Assembly (NCBI RefSeq): GCF_014202825.1
Contig: NZ_JACHHP010000001.1
Location: 496,001 to 560,000, forward strand
Source of the DNA: Chiayiivirga flava
GTDB lineage: Bacteria > Pseudomonadota > Gammaproteobacteria > Xanthomonadales > Xanthomonadaceae
Direction: 5' to 3'
DNA: 64,000 nucleotides
This document shows positions 30,903 to 40,293 of this stretch, piece after piece; position 1 is the stretch's first letter, and each line of letters starts with the position of its first letter. The translations under genes were made by a program, and so were the position numbers. Below the pieces are notes generated by a model that saw nothing but the letters and a program-made list of their open reading frames with translations, searched no databases and had not been told where the DNA came from.

Positions 30903-32258
30903 ATGAGCACGGTTTTCGGGTCGATCTGGTGGCTGATCGTCAGCCTCGGCATCCTCGTGACGTTCCACGAGTTCGGGCACTACCTCGTCGCCCGGCTGTG
31001 CGGCGTGAAGGTGCTGCGCTTCTCCGTCGGCTTCGGCCGGCCGCTGTGGAAACGCGTCGGGCGCGACGGCACCGAATACGTCGTCGCGATGCTGCCGCTG
31101 GGCGGCTACGTGAAGATGCTCGACGAGCGCGAGGTGGAGGTGGCGCCGCACGAGCTGCCGCAGGCGTTCACGCGCAAGACCGTGTGGCAGCGGTTCGCCA
31201 TCGTCGCGGCGGGGCCCGCGTTCAACCTGGTCCTCTGCCTCGCGTTGCTGTGGGGCATGTTCGTCATCGGCAAGAACGACTATCAGCCGCTGGTCGGTCG
31301 CACGCAAAGCCTGGCGGCGCAGGCGGGCCTGGCGCTCGACGATCGCATCGTGGCGATCGACGGCGAGCGAATGGACACCTGGACCCACGCCGCGATGGCG
31401 ATCACCGCCGGCGCGCTGGACCGCGCGCCGCTCGACGTGGAGGTGCTGCGCGCCAACGGCGATACCCGCACGCTGACGCTCGATCTGTCCAGGCTCGACC
31501 GCAAGATCGACGAAACCACGGCCCTGCGCGACATCGGCATCGTCCCGCGCCAGTTCCTGATGGCGCCGCTCGTGGGGCCGGACATCGCCGGCACGCCCGC
31601 GCAGGCCGCCGGCCTGCAGCCCGGCGACCGCATCGTCGCCGTCGGCGCGCAGCCGATCCAGTGGTGGGACGAGGTCGGCAACGCGGTGCAGGCGCAGGCC
31701 GCCGAAGGCCGGCCGCTGCGCATCGACTACACGCGCGACGGCCAGCCGGGCAGCGTCGACATCGTTCCCACGCTCGACCGCAGCGAAAGCACCCCGCGCT
31801 GGGTGCTCGGCATCCCCAATCCGAAGCTCCAGGCGCAGTACGACGCCCTGCTGCGCTTCGGCCCGATCGATGCCATCGGCGCCTCGCTGCACGAAACCTG
31901 GCGTCTCACCGGCTCCACGTTCGGCATGTTGTGGCGCATGGTGAACGGCAGCGCCTCGCTCAAGAACATTTCCGGCCCGATCTCCATCGCGCAATACGCC
32001 AACGACTCGGCGCAGCGCGGTGTTGCCTGGTTCCTGTGGTTCCTCGCCATCCTCAGCCTGAGCCTGTGCATCATGAACCTGCTGCCGATCCCGATCTTGG
32101 ACGGCGGACACCTCCTGTATTACCTTATCGAGATGGTGAAAGGCAGCCCGGTCAGCGAACGAACGCTGATCGCCGGCCAATATCTGGGGATCGCCCTGCT
32201 GGCAGGATTGATGGGACTCGCGTTCTACAACGACATCGCCCGGCTGGTCTCCTCGTGA
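30903..32258 (+). CDS. rseP: Site-2 protease RseP
   Basis: Inner-membrane zinc protease that cuts anti-sigma factor RseA and releases sigma-E in envelope stress. The 451-aa product has the HEFGH zinc site at residues 22-26, two PDZ-like regions in the periplasmic part (first near 125-160; second AQAAGLQPGDRIVAVG), and the second metal site NLLPIPILDGGHL near the C-terminus. Standard length for the family. It lies directly before bamA, as in most gammaproteobacteria. Confidence 0.97.
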   Translation: MSTVFGSIWWLIVSLGILVTFHEFGHYLVARLCGVKVLRFSVGFGRPLWKRVGRDGTEYVVAMLPLGGYVKMLDEREVEVAPHELPQAFTRKTVWQRFAIVAAGPAFNLVLCLALLWGMFVIGKNDYQPLVGRTQSLAAQAGLALDDRIVAIDGERMDTWTHAAMAITAGALDRAPLDVEVLRANGDTRTLTLDLSRLDRKIDETTALRDIGIVPRQFLMAPLVGPDIAGTPAQAAGLQPGDRIVAVGAQPIQWWDEVGNAVQAQAAEGRPLRIDYTRDGQPGSVDIVPTLDRSESTPRWVLGIPNPKLQAQYDALLRFGPIDAIGASLHETWRLTGSTFGMLWRMVNGSASLKNISGPISIAQYANDSAQRGVAWFLWFLAILSLSLCIMNLLPIPILDGGHLLYYLIEMVKGSPVSERTLIAGQYLGIALLAGLMGLAFYNDIARLVSS

Positions 32259-32370
32259 CGGCCCGCGGCAACGGACGCCAGCCGCCGCCGCCCCGACAAG
32301 AACGACAAAAAACACCGCAGGATCCGCGCCCGATCCTGTTCTGCATACGATTGATGTCCTGGATGTGACG

Positions 32371-34728
32371 ATGAAGCGTTTCGCCGCAGCTCCCCTGTTC
32401 CTTGCCCTGCTCGCCGCCCTGCCCGCCGCCGCGCAGAATTTTGAACCGTTCACCGTCAGCGACATCCGCGTCGACGGCCTGCAACGCATCTCGGCCGGCA
32501 CCGTGTTCACCTACCTGCCGATCGAAAAGGGCGACCAGGTCGATTCCAACACCGCGGCGCAGGCAATCCGCGCCCTCTTCCGCACCGGTTTCTTCAACGA
32601 CGTGACGCTGCAGCGGCAGAACGACATCCTCGTCGTCACCGTGCAGGAACGCCCCGCGATCAATCGCATCACGCTGGTCGGCAATAAGGACATCAAGTCC
32701 GACGAACTGGAAAAGAACCTCAAGGAAATCGGCCTGTCCGAGGGCGAAACCTTCGACCGCCTGCAGCTCGACCGCGTGACGCAGGAGCTGACCCGCGCCT
32801 ACAACAACCGCGGCAAGTACAACGTCTCGATCCAGCCGTCGGTCACGCCGCTCGACCGCAACCGCGTCGATCTGCAGATCGACATCAAGGAAGGCAAGGC
32901 CGCGAAGATCAAGTCGATCAACCTCGTCGGCAACGAAACCTTCGAAGACGACGATATCCGCGACACCTGGGAATCGAACACCAGCAACTGGCTCTCGTGG
33001 TATCGCCGCGACGACCAGTATTCGCGCGAAAAGCTCTCCGGCGACCTGGAAAAGCTCAACTCGTACTACCTCGATCGCGGCTACGTGGACTTCAACGTCG
33101 AATCCACCCAGGTCTCGATCAGCCCCGACCGCCGCGACATGTACCTCACCGCCAACATGCGCGAAGGCGAGGTCTACACCATTTCCGAAACCGTGGTGAC
33201 CGGCGACACGATCATCTCGCAGGAGGAAATGGAAAAACTCGTGCTGATCCAGCCGGGCCAGACCTTTTCGCGACGCCTGCTCGAACTCACATCCGACGCG
33301 ATGATGGCGGTGCTGGGCAACGTCGGCTACGCGTTCGCCAACGTCACGCCGGTGCCGGAAGTGGATCGCGAGAACCGCACGGTCAAGATCAATTTCTACG
33401 TCGAACCCGGCAAGCGCGTGTACGTGCGCCGCATCGCGTTCAAGGGCAACACCCGCACCGGCGACGAGGTGATCCGGCGCGAGATGCGCCAGTTCGAAGG
33501 CAGCTGGTACTCGCAGGCCGCGCTCGACCGCTCCAAGGTGCGCCTGCAGCGCCTGGGCTACTTCAGCAAGGTCGACATCGAAACTCCCGAGGTGGCCGGC
33601 ACCGACGACCAGGTCGACGTGGTCGTCAACGTGGAGGAAACCACCTCCGGCAGCTTCACCTTCGGCCTCGGCTACTCGCAGCTCTCGGGCATCATCTACT
33701 CGCTGGGCGTGACGCAGAACAACTTCTTCGGCACCGGCAACCGCGTCGGCGTCAACGTCCAGCAGAACGACTATTCGAGCAGCATCGACCTGTCGTACAT
33801 CGACCCGTACTTCACGGACGACGGCGTCTCGCTCGGCTACAACGTGACCTACCGCGAGCTCGACTACGGCGACTTCAACATCGCCAACTACCTCGTCGAC
33901 AACGGCGCGTTCGAAGCCACCTTCGGCATTCCGCTGACCGAGACCGACACCGTCGGCCTGAGCTTCGGCATCGACTACAACACCATCACGCCGGTCCTGG
34001 GCTCGACGGCGCAGGAAATCGTCGACTACATCGACGCACTCGACAAGCGCACCTTCCACGCCTGGCGCACCGAGCTGTCCTGGGCGCGCGACTCGCGCAA
34101 CGCGTACTGGAATCCGACCCGCGGCACGTTCCAGCGCGTGGCGGCGGAAATCGCGCTGCCGGGCTCCACGGTCGAGTACTACAAGCTCTACTACCAGTTC
34201 GCGCGCTACTGGCCGATCAACCGTGCGCTGGTGCTGCTCACCGCGGCCGAACTGGGCTACGGCGACAACTACGACGATCCGGTCACGCGTGTCATCCCGG
34301 CGGCGAACAACACCCCGGAGCGTATCGTCACCGCCGACGGCCTGCCGTTCTTCGAGAATTTCTACGCCGGCGGCGTGCGCTCGATCCGCGGCTTCGAGGA
34401 CAACAGCCTCGGCCCGGTCGCGGCAGGCAGCACGAGCAACTTCCGCCAGAACCTCGGCGGTGCGCTCAAGACCACGGGCACCATCGAGGCGATCTTCCCG
34501 ACGCTGTTCGATACCGACCAGACGCGCCTGTCGGCCTTCCTCGACTTCGGCCAGGTGTATCCGAGCGCGAGCGATTTCGAGTTCCGCGAGTACCGCGCGT
34601 CGGTGGGTCTGTCGCTGCAGTGGCAGGCGCCGATCGGCCCGATCGTGCTGAACGTGTCGCAGCCGGTGCTGAAGGACGACGAAGACGAGATCGAACGTCT
34701 GCAGTTCTCGTTCGGTACCCAGTTCTGA
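32371..34728 (+). CDS. bamA: Outer membrane protein assembly factor BamA
   Basis: Central Omp85 protein that inserts beta-barrels into the outer membrane. The 785-aa product has a Sec signal peptide (hydrophobic LFLALLAALPAAAQ), five POTRA domains (first begins VSDIRVDGLQRISAGTVF) and a C-terminal 16-strand barrel with the loop motif VRSIRGFEDNSLG and the final aromatic strand FSFGTQF. The ATG at 32371 is preferred over a GTG six bases earlier because MKRF leads directly into the signal peptide. Confidence 0.98.
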   Translation: MKRFAAAPLFLALLAALPAAAQNFEPFTVSDIRVDGLQRISAGTVFTYLPIEKGDQVDSNTAAQAIRALFRTGFFNDVTLQRQNDILVVTVQERPAINRITLVGNKDIKSDELEKNLKEIGLSEGETFDRLQLDRVTQELTRAYNNRGKYNVSIQPSVTPLDRNRVDLQIDIKEGKAAKIKSINLVGNETFEDDDIRDTWESNTSNWLSWYRRDDQYSREKLSGDLEKLNSYYLDRGYVDFNVESTQVSISPDRRDMYLTANMREGEVYTISETVVTGDTIISQEEMEKLVLIQPGQTFSRRLLELTSDAMMAVLGNVGYAFANVTPVPEVDRENRTVKINFYVEPGKRVYVRRIAFKGNTRTGDEVIRREMRQFEGSWYSQAALDRSKVRLQRLGYFSKVDIETPEVAGTDDQVDVVVNVEETTSGSFTFGLGYSQLSGIIYSLGVTQNNFFGTGNRVGVNVQQNDYSSSIDLSYIDPYFTDDGVSLGYNVTYRELDYGDFNIANYLVDNGAFEATFGIPLTETDTVGLSFGIDYNTITPVLGSTAQEIVDYIDALDKRTFHAWRTELSWARDSRNAYWNPTRGTFQRVAAEIALPGSTVEYYKLYYQFARYWPINRALVLLTAAELGYGDNYDDPVTRVIPAANNTPERIVTADGLPFFENFYAGGVRSIRGFEDNSLGPVAAGSTSNFRQNLGGALKTTGTIEAIFPTLFDTDQTRLSAFLDFGQVYPSASDFEFREYRASVGLSLQWQAPIGPIVLNVSQPVLKDDEDEIERLQFSFGTQF

Positions 34729-34756
34729 CGACGCGGCGGCAGGCCCCGGGCACGCC

Positions 34757-35320
34757 ATGCACGCACGACGACGGACCTGCGCCCTGCGTCCGCCGTCGGC
34801 ACGCCGGTGGTGCGCGCTGCTGCTGACGCTCGTCCTGCTTGGCGGCACCGCATCGCCTGTCGCCTGGGCCCAGCCCGCGCCGACGCGCGTGGGTTACGTC
34901 GACATGAAACGCCTGCTCGACAGCGCGCCGCAGGTGCTTGCAGCCAATGCGCGGCTGAAGCGCGAGTTCGATGCGCGCGACGCCGAGCTTACGCGCGACG
35001 AGGCCCGCCTGGCCGAGCTCGATGCACGCCTCGCCACCGGCGGCGCGGATTCGCCGGAGGCACTGCAACGTCAGGCCGATGCGCTGCGTCGTTCGGTGGA
35101 ACGCACGCGCCAGCGTCTGCGCGACGATCTGCGCACGCGCAGCCAGGAGGAAGTGGACCGCGCCTGGCCCCTGATCAACGACGCCATCGCCGACTACGCA
35201 CGCGAGCAGGGGTACGACCTCGTCGTGCCGAGCCCGCAGGTGTACGTCAGCGGCCGCATCGACATCACCGACGACGTGCTCGAGCGCATGCGGCGCGAGT
35301 TCGACGAGGGCCCGCGGTGA
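34757..35320 (+). CDS. skp: Periplasmic chaperone Skp/OmpH
   Basis: Trimeric periplasmic chaperone for unfolded outer membrane proteins. The 187-aa product has a basic, long signal region ([20 protein letters not shown]), the family entry strand [16 protein letters not shown], a long Arg/Glu-rich coiled-coil and the C-terminal [19 protein letters not shown]. Sited between bamA and lpxD as expected. Its stop overlaps the GTG start of lpxD (GTGA). Confidence 0.93.
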   Translation: MHARRRTCALRPPSARRWCALLLTLVLLGGTASPVAWAQPAPTRVGYVDMKRLLDSAPQVLAANARLKREFDARDAELTRDEARLAELDARLATGGADSPEALQRQADALRRSVERTRQRLRDDLRTRSQEEVDRAWPLINDAIADYAREQGYDLVVPSPQVYVSGRIDITDDVLERMRREFDEGPR

Positions 35321-36345
35321 GCCCCGCCGGCGCGCGCCTGGGCGATCTGGCCGAACGCTTTTCGCTGGAGCTGCGCGGCGACGCCGAGTACCGCATCGTC
35401 GGTGTCGCCACCCTCGCCCGCGCGCAGGCCGGCCAGCTCGGATTCCTCGCGAACCCGGCGTATCGGCACGCACTCGCCGGCAGCGCGGCGGGTGCGGTGG
35501 TCCTGCGCGACGCCGATGCCGCCGCGTGGCCCGGCCACGCGCTCGTGGCGCGCGATCCGTACGTGGCGTTCGCCCGCATCGCGGCGCTGTTCGAGGTGCG
35601 GCCGGAGCGGCCGGCCGGCGTGCACGCCAGTGCCGTGGTGGATGCGAACGCATCGGTCGATCCGGCGGCGCACGTGGCGCCGCTTGCCGTGATCGGTGCG
35701 CGTTCGCGGATCGACGCGGGCGCGGTGATCGGTCCGGGCTGTGTCGTCGGCGAGGACTGCGTCGTAGGCGCCGGCAGCGAGCTGGTGGCGCGCGTCACGC
35801 TGGTGCGGCGCGTTCGGCTCGGACGGCGCGTGCTGATCCATCCCGGCGCCGTGCTGGGCGCGGACGGCTTCGGCATCGCCAACGATGCCGGGCAATGGAT
35901 CAAGGTGCCGCAACTCGGCGGCGTGGCGGTCGGCGACGATTGCGAGATCGGCGCCAACACCACCATCGACCGCGGCGCGCTCGACGACACCGTGCTGCAC
36001 GAGGACGTGCGGCTCGACAACCAGATCCAGATCGGCCACAACGTGGTGATCGGCGCGCACACCGCGATGGCCGGCTGCGTGGCGGTGGCCGGTTCCACCC
36101 GGATCGGTCGCCACTGCCTGATCGGCGGCGCCGCAGGCATCGGTGGCCATCTCGAGATCGCCGATCGCGTGACGGTGACCGCGATGAGTTTCGTCTCGTC
36201 ATCGATCACCGCGCCGGGCGAATACTCCTCCGCGATTCCCGCGCAGGACAGCCGGGCCTGGCGGCGCAACGCGGCGCGACTGCGTCGGCTCGACGCGTTC
36301 GTGCGCACGCAGCTGCGCGGCCACGACGGCGGACGCGACGACTGA
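35317..36345 (+). CDS. lpxD: UDP-3-O-(3-hydroxyacyl)glucosamine N-acyltransferase
   Basis: Third step of lipid A synthesis. The 342-aa product has the N-terminal uridine-binding domain ([20 protein letters not shown]), then a left-handed beta-helix of hexapeptide repeats with [17 protein letters not shown], and the catalytic His in [16 protein letters not shown]. The GTG start at 35317 is chosen because it overlaps the skp stop and yields the family length. fabZ, lpxA and lpxB, which often follow lpxD, are absent here; the next gene is convergent phaC. Confidence 0.95.
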   Translation: MSPAGARLGDLAERFSLELRGDAEYRIVGVATLARAQAGQLGFLANPAYRHALAGSAAGAVVLRDADAAAWPGHALVARDPYVAFARIAALFEVRPERPAGVHASAVVDANASVDPAAHVAPLAVIGARSRIDAGAVIGPGCVVGEDCVVGAGSELVARVTLVRRVRLGRRVLIHPGAVLGADGFGIANDAGQWIKVPQLGGVAVGDDCEIGANTTIDRGALDDTVLHEDVRLDNQIQIGHNVVIGAHTAMAGCVAVAGSTRIGRHCLIGGAAGIGGHLEIADRVTVTAMSFVSSSITAPGEYSSAIPAQDSRAWRRNAARLRRLDAFVRTQLRGHDGGRDD

Positions 36346-36370
36346 CTCCCTGCTCCGCGTCCGGGCGCGC

Positions 36371-36392
36371 GCCGACGCCGTGCGGCGTCAGC
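36371..36392. terminator. Hairpin between convergent lpxD and phaC
   Basis: A 9-bp stem with one mismatch (36371-36379 with 36384-36392) and a GTGC loop. The right arm contains the phaC stop codon. It is the only structure in the 42-bp gap and could end both transcripts. Confidence 0.45.
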
Positions 36393-37452
36393 GCGTCGCC
36401 AGCCAGTCGTGGATCGCCGTCGGCACCTCGCGCTGCGCGCGGCCCGACACGTAGATGCCGATGTGCCCGCCCTTGAACATCAGCTCGGTGTAATCCTCGC
36501 TGCCGATCAGACCGCCGAGCGGCCGCGACGCGTCCGGCGGCACCAGATGGTCCTGCTCGGCGAAGATGTTGAGCACCGGCACATCGATGTTCGCAAGATC
36601 CACGGCGCGACCGCCGATGTCGATGCCGCCGTTGACGAAGCCGTTGGCCTGGTAGAACTGCTTGATGAACTGGCGGAACGCCTCGCCGGCCTGGTCGGGC
36701 GAATCGAAGATCCACTTTTCCATGCGCAGGAAGTCCTCCACCGCGTCGGCGTCGTCGAGGATGTCGACCATGCCCACGTACTTCTGCACGTTGAGCCGGA
36801 ACGGCTTGAGCATGAGGTAGGTCATGTTCATCATGTCGGACGACACGTTGCCGAGCGCGTCGACCATCAGGTCGACGTCGATGTTGCGCGTCCAGTTCGA
36901 CAGCATGTTGTCCGGCGTGTGGAAGTCGACCGGCGTCACCATCGTGACGAGATTGCGCACGCGGTCCGGATGCAGCGCGGTGTAGCACAGCGACATCGCG
37001 CCGCCCTGGCAGATGCCGAGTACGTTGATCGCGTCCAGCCGGTGACCGTGACGCAGGAAATCCACGCAACCGCCGATGAAGCGTTCGACGTAGTCTTCCA
37101 GCGTGAGGAAGCGGTCGGACCGGTCGGGGTAGCCGTAGTCGATGATGTACACGTCTTCGCCACGCTCGAGCAGGCCCTTCACGAGCGAGCGATCGTGCTG
37201 CAGATCGACCATGTACGGGCGGTTGACGAGTGCGTAGACGATCAGCAGCGGAACCTTTGCCGTGGGCGCGTTCGGCCCGCGGTAGCGGTACAGCGCAAGC
37301 TTGCCGTCGCGGTAGACCTCGTCCTTCGCCGTGGCACCGAAGTCCACGTCGCGCACCTTGCCGAGCGTGCCGAGCGCGGCCGAGAGTTTGGCGTGCGTGC
37401 GTTGCGCCTCTTCGGCAAGGTCGGCGGCGGTGAATCGCAAGGGGCCGATCAT
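36388..37452 (-). CDS. phaC: Class III polyhydroxyalkanoate synthase, PhaC subunit
   Basis: Polymerises 3-hydroxybutyryl-CoA into PHB at the granule surface together with PhaE. The 354-aa product is the class III length and has the modified lipase box GICQGG with nucleophile Cys148, the catalytic Asp in NIFAEQDHLVPP and the His in KGGHIGIYVSG. Segments such as DVYIIDYGYPDRSDRFLTLE are typical of the family. Its ATG overlaps the phaE stop (ATGA), so the subunits are translationally coupled. Confidence 0.95.
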   Translation of the reverse strand: MIGPLRFTAADLAEEAQRTHAKLSAALGTLGKVRDVDFGATAKDEVYRDGKLALYRYRGPNAPTAKVPLLIVYALVNRPYMVDLQHDRSLVKGLLERGEDVYIIDYGYPDRSDRFLTLEDYVERFIGGCVDFLRHGHRLDAINVLGICQGGAMSLCYTALHPDRVRNLVTMVTPVDFHTPDNMLSNWTRNIDVDLMVDALGNVSSDMMNMTYLMLKPFRLNVQKYVGMVDILDDADAVEDFLRMEKWIFDSPDQAGEAFRQFIKQFYQANGFVNGGIDIGGRAVDLANIDVPVLNIFAEQDHLVPPDASRPLGGLIGSEDYTELMFKGGHIGIYVSGRAQREVPTAIHDWLATR

Positions 37453-38753
37453 TTGCGCACCTTCTTGCCCGACGCGGCGGATTTGCCCAGCGCACGCGGC
37501 GCGGCCACCATCGGCAGCACAGCCATGCGGCGTTTGCCGCCGGACGCCTTGCGCTTGGCGGACGGCTTCGCCGCAGCCTGTTTCTTTGGCGTGACCGCCG
37601 TGCCGCGCGAGCGCACGCGACGGGGTTTCGACGCGGGTTCGGGGTAGGCTTCCGGCTCCGGCTCGGACATCTGCTCGACAGGTGCCGCTCTCGCACGCGT
37701 CGGTGCAGGACGTGCGCCCTCGCGCGTGCGCGCCGCGTGCGCGGCCTCGTCGAGTTCGCTGCGCAGCCTGCGCAACTCGCGTTCCAGTGCCGCCACCTTG
37801 CGGTGCGAGGCGTCCATCTCGGTGCGCGAGGGCAGTCCGAAGAGGTTGCCGATGTGCTCGATCTCGGTCTGCACGGCGGCGCGCAAGCGCATCTGCGAAT
37901 TTGCCAGTGAGCCGTAGGCGGCGCGGAATTCGTCCGTCAGCGCGATCTGTTGCCACGCGTCCTCGGCCGCGTCGATCCACAGGTCGAACAGCGCGCGCGC
38001 GCTGTCGAGCTGGCGACCGGGCTCGGCACGTTCCTCGAGCTTCGATTCGAAGCGTTCGAACGCACGCTTGCCGACCTGCGCAAGCATTTCGGAAAACGCG
38101 GCGCTGGCCTGCTGGTGGTCGAGCAGCGCCTGCGCCAGCGCCTGCCAGCGCTCCTGGTGTTCGCGCGCGAGGCCGAACGTGGGCAGGCGCAGCGCGGCCT
38201 CGGCCTGCTCGCGCCACGCCTGCGGCGAGGCGCCGCCCTGCAGCTGCGCGAGCAGCGGCGCGAACTGCTGCTGCCAGGCCTGCGGCGACGCGGCGCGTTG
38301 CCACTGCGCGAGCGTCGCGAAGGCGTCGTTCCCGGCCTGCGACGGCATCCACCCTCGCAGCCACGGTTGCACCTGTGCGAGCCATTGGTCGAAGCCCTGC
38401 ACCCCCGCGACGCCGCGGAACATGTCTGCGACGCCGTTGCCGCCGAACGCATCGCCCAGCGCACGCTGCCACGCTCGGCTGATCTGCTCGGGTGCGGCAT
38501 CGCGTCCGGCAAGGCCGGCAGCCACCTGCTGCATGAGGCCGAAGAGATGCGCCGACTGCGCGTTCATGCGTTCGAGCGCGGCATCAAGCTGGCCACTGCC
38601 CGGCGCCAGCCGCTGCGTCCACCAGGCCAGGCCCTCCTTCCAGCCGGGGATTGCCGCATCGGGCGACGGCGTGCGGGCGAAATCGCCGAACGCGCTCCAG
38701 TACTGCCGCGCGAGTTGTTCGAAGCCGGCGGCTCCGTGGTCGTGTCCGCTCAT
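37449..38753 (-). CDS. phaE: Class III PHA synthase subunit PhaE with basic tail
   Basis: Partner of PhaC required for class III synthase activity. The 434-aa product has the PhaE-like helical core (GFEQLARQYWSAFGDFART, LAWWTQRLAPG, and DLWIDAAEDAWQQIALTDEF with the region after it) followed by a coiled-coil (KVAALERELRRLRSELDEAA). From about residue 345 it continues into a Pro/Glu linker and a Lys/Arg/Ala-rich tail (SKPRRVRSRG, KKQAAAKPSAKRKASGGKRR) not usual for PhaE. The tail resembles histone-like tails of granule proteins such as PhaF and might bind DNA; this is inference. Confidence 0.9.
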   Translation of the reverse strand: MSGHDHGAAGFEQLARQYWSAFGDFARTPSPDAAIPGWKEGLAWWTQRLAPGSGQLDAALERMNAQSAHLFGLMQQVAAGLAGRDAAPEQISRAWQRALGDAFGGNGVADMFRGVAGVQGFDQWLAQVQPWLRGWMPSQAGNDAFATLAQWQRAASPQAWQQQFAPLLAQLQGGASPQAWREQAEAALRLPTFGLAREHQERWQALAQALLDHQQASAAFSEMLAQVGKRAFERFESKLEERAEPGRQLDSARALFDLWIDAAEDAWQQIALTDEFRAAYGSLANSQMRLRAAVQTEIEHIGNLFGLPSRTEMDASHRKVAALERELRRLRSELDEAAHAARTREGARPAPTRARAAPVEQMSEPEPEAYPEPASKPRRVRSRGTAVTPKKQAAAKPSAKRKASGGKRRMAVLPMVAAPRALGKSAASGKKVRK

Positions 38754-38906
38754 TCGGGCCCTCCGCAGTGACGCCCGATCATACCATCGCACCCCGCGCG
38801 TCCTGCCCGGCAGCCCTGTCCATCGCACTGCGGCTGCCGCTACAGTGCGGCAGTCACATCGGCACCGGCCACGCGGTCGGGATGCGACGCAGACGAGGAC
38901 TCCGCG

Positions 38907-40283
38907 ATGCACGACCCTGCCCCCGCGCCCGCCGACGGTCGCGATCCGCTGCCCCGCCACACCACGCCCACGTGGGAGATGGAGCTGCTGATCTCCGGCG
39001 CCACCGTATTCTCGCTGCTGCAGCTGCCGGATCTGCTCGACGGCGCCTTCTACTCAACCTTCCCGCGCTTCGACAGCGGTCTCGCGGCGATCGTGATGCT
39101 GCCGTACATGTACATCATCGCGGCCACGTACGCGCTGGTGGGCACGTTCGTGCTGCACCTGGGAGCACGCGCGTACTGGGTGTCCGTGGTGGGCCTGAGT
39201 TCGGTCTACCCGGAGGGCGTGGACTGGGAGAAACTGCGCTGGGGGCCGATGTACAAGCGCGCGGTGATCGAACGGTTTGCCGGCATCGCTGCCACCGTGG
39301 AGGCGGCCGACAACCGCGCCAGTCGCGTCTTCGGCTTCGGCGTCGGGTTTGCGCTGACCCTGCTCGCGCCGCTGCTGCTGATGGTGCTGCTGGCCACGGC
39401 GACCTACGCCCTGTACGAACTGAGCGGCCACATGATCGCGTGGCCTGTCACGTGGAGCATCGTGTTCGCGGTGGTGTTCGTGCCGTTCGTGCTGGCGATG
39501 ATGGCGGACAAGTTCGTCGGCAAGCGGGTCGCGCCGGACGGTGCCGTCGCGCGCGGCACGCTGAAGGTATTGCGCGGGTACCTCGGCGGCGGCTTCGGCA
39601 GCTTCACCAACTACCCGATCCTGCTGTTCTTCAGTCGCTTCGGCCAGTACAAGAGCTCGGCCATGATGAGCATCGCGATCATGGTGGTGCTGGGGATCGT
39701 GATGGCGCGCATGATGGTGCGCGAGGATGCGTTCAACCTGAGCGGGTACTCGTCGGAGCTGCCCTCGTTGCGCGACACGCGCGGACGCGCGCTCGAGCCG
39801 CGCAACTATGCCGACCAGCGCGACGGCCTGCTGTCGCTGGTGCCGTATCCGTTCATCCAGAGCGAAGTGGTGCGCGACGACTACGTGCGCCTGTTCGTGC
39901 CCTACCACACCCCGCGCGATGCGCCCCTGCTGCGCGGCCTGTGCGGACAGGCGCTCGAAGCGGACACGGACAGCGACGACCGCGAAGCGGCGGACGCACT
40001 CAAGCGCGCTGCCGCCGATCGCTTGCTGGACTGCGTCGGCACGGTGTTTTCCGTGCTCATCGACGGCGAGCCGGTGCCGGACCTGCACTTCGACCTCGCC
40101 ACCGAGCCGGTGTTCGGATTGCGCGGCTTCGTGGCGATGATCGATGTGCGCGCATTGCCGCGCGGGCGGCACGAGCTGCTGATCCTGCGCGCGCCGCTGC
40201 CCGAGACCGCAACGCCGGAAGAAATCGAACGCTACGAGCGGCGCAAGACCGGCCAGGGACGCCTCATCGCGTTCTGGCGCTGA
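38907..40283 (+). CDS. Unrecognised multi-pass membrane protein
   Basis: A 458-aa protein I do not recognise. Hydrophobic segments are near 65-90 (IVMLPYMYIIAATYALVGTF), 150-170 (GVGFALTLLAPLLLMVLLA), 185-205 (SIVFAVVFVPFVLAMM) and 258-275 (AMMSIAIMVVLGIVMARM), with a soluble C-terminal domain of about 170 residues ending RLIAFWR. It is divergent from phaE across 153 bp and convergent with the oligomer hydrolase. No catalytic motif seen; a link to PHB is only positional. Confidence 0.8.
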   Translation: MHDPAPAPADGRDPLPRHTTPTWEMELLISGATVFSLLQLPDLLDGAFYSTFPRFDSGLAAIVMLPYMYIIAATYALVGTFVLHLGARAYWVSVVGLSSVYPEGVDWEKLRWGPMYKRAVIERFAGIAATVEAADNRASRVFGFGVGFALTLLAPLLLMVLLATATYALYELSGHMIAWPVTWSIVFAVVFVPFVLAMMADKFVGKRVAPDGAVARGTLKVLRGYLGGGFGSFTNYPILLFFSRFGQYKSSAMMSIAIMVVLGIVMARMMVREDAFNLSGYSSELPSLRDTRGRALEPRNYADQRDGLLSLVPYPFIQSEVVRDDYVRLFVPYHTPRDAPLLRGLCGQALEADTDSDDREAADALKRAAADRLLDCVGTVFSVLIDGEPVPDLHFDLATEPVFGLRGFVAMIDVRALPRGRHELLILRAPLPETATPEEIERYERRKTGQGRLIAFWR

Positions 40284-40293
40284 CGCTCAGCGC
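40277..40293. terminator. Stop-codon hairpin between convergent genes
   Basis: A perfect 7-bp stem (40277-40283 with 40287-40293) with a CGC loop. The TGA of the plus-strand membrane gene is in the left arm and the TGA of the minus-strand hydrolase is in the right arm. The genes are only 3 bp apart. Confidence 0.45.
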
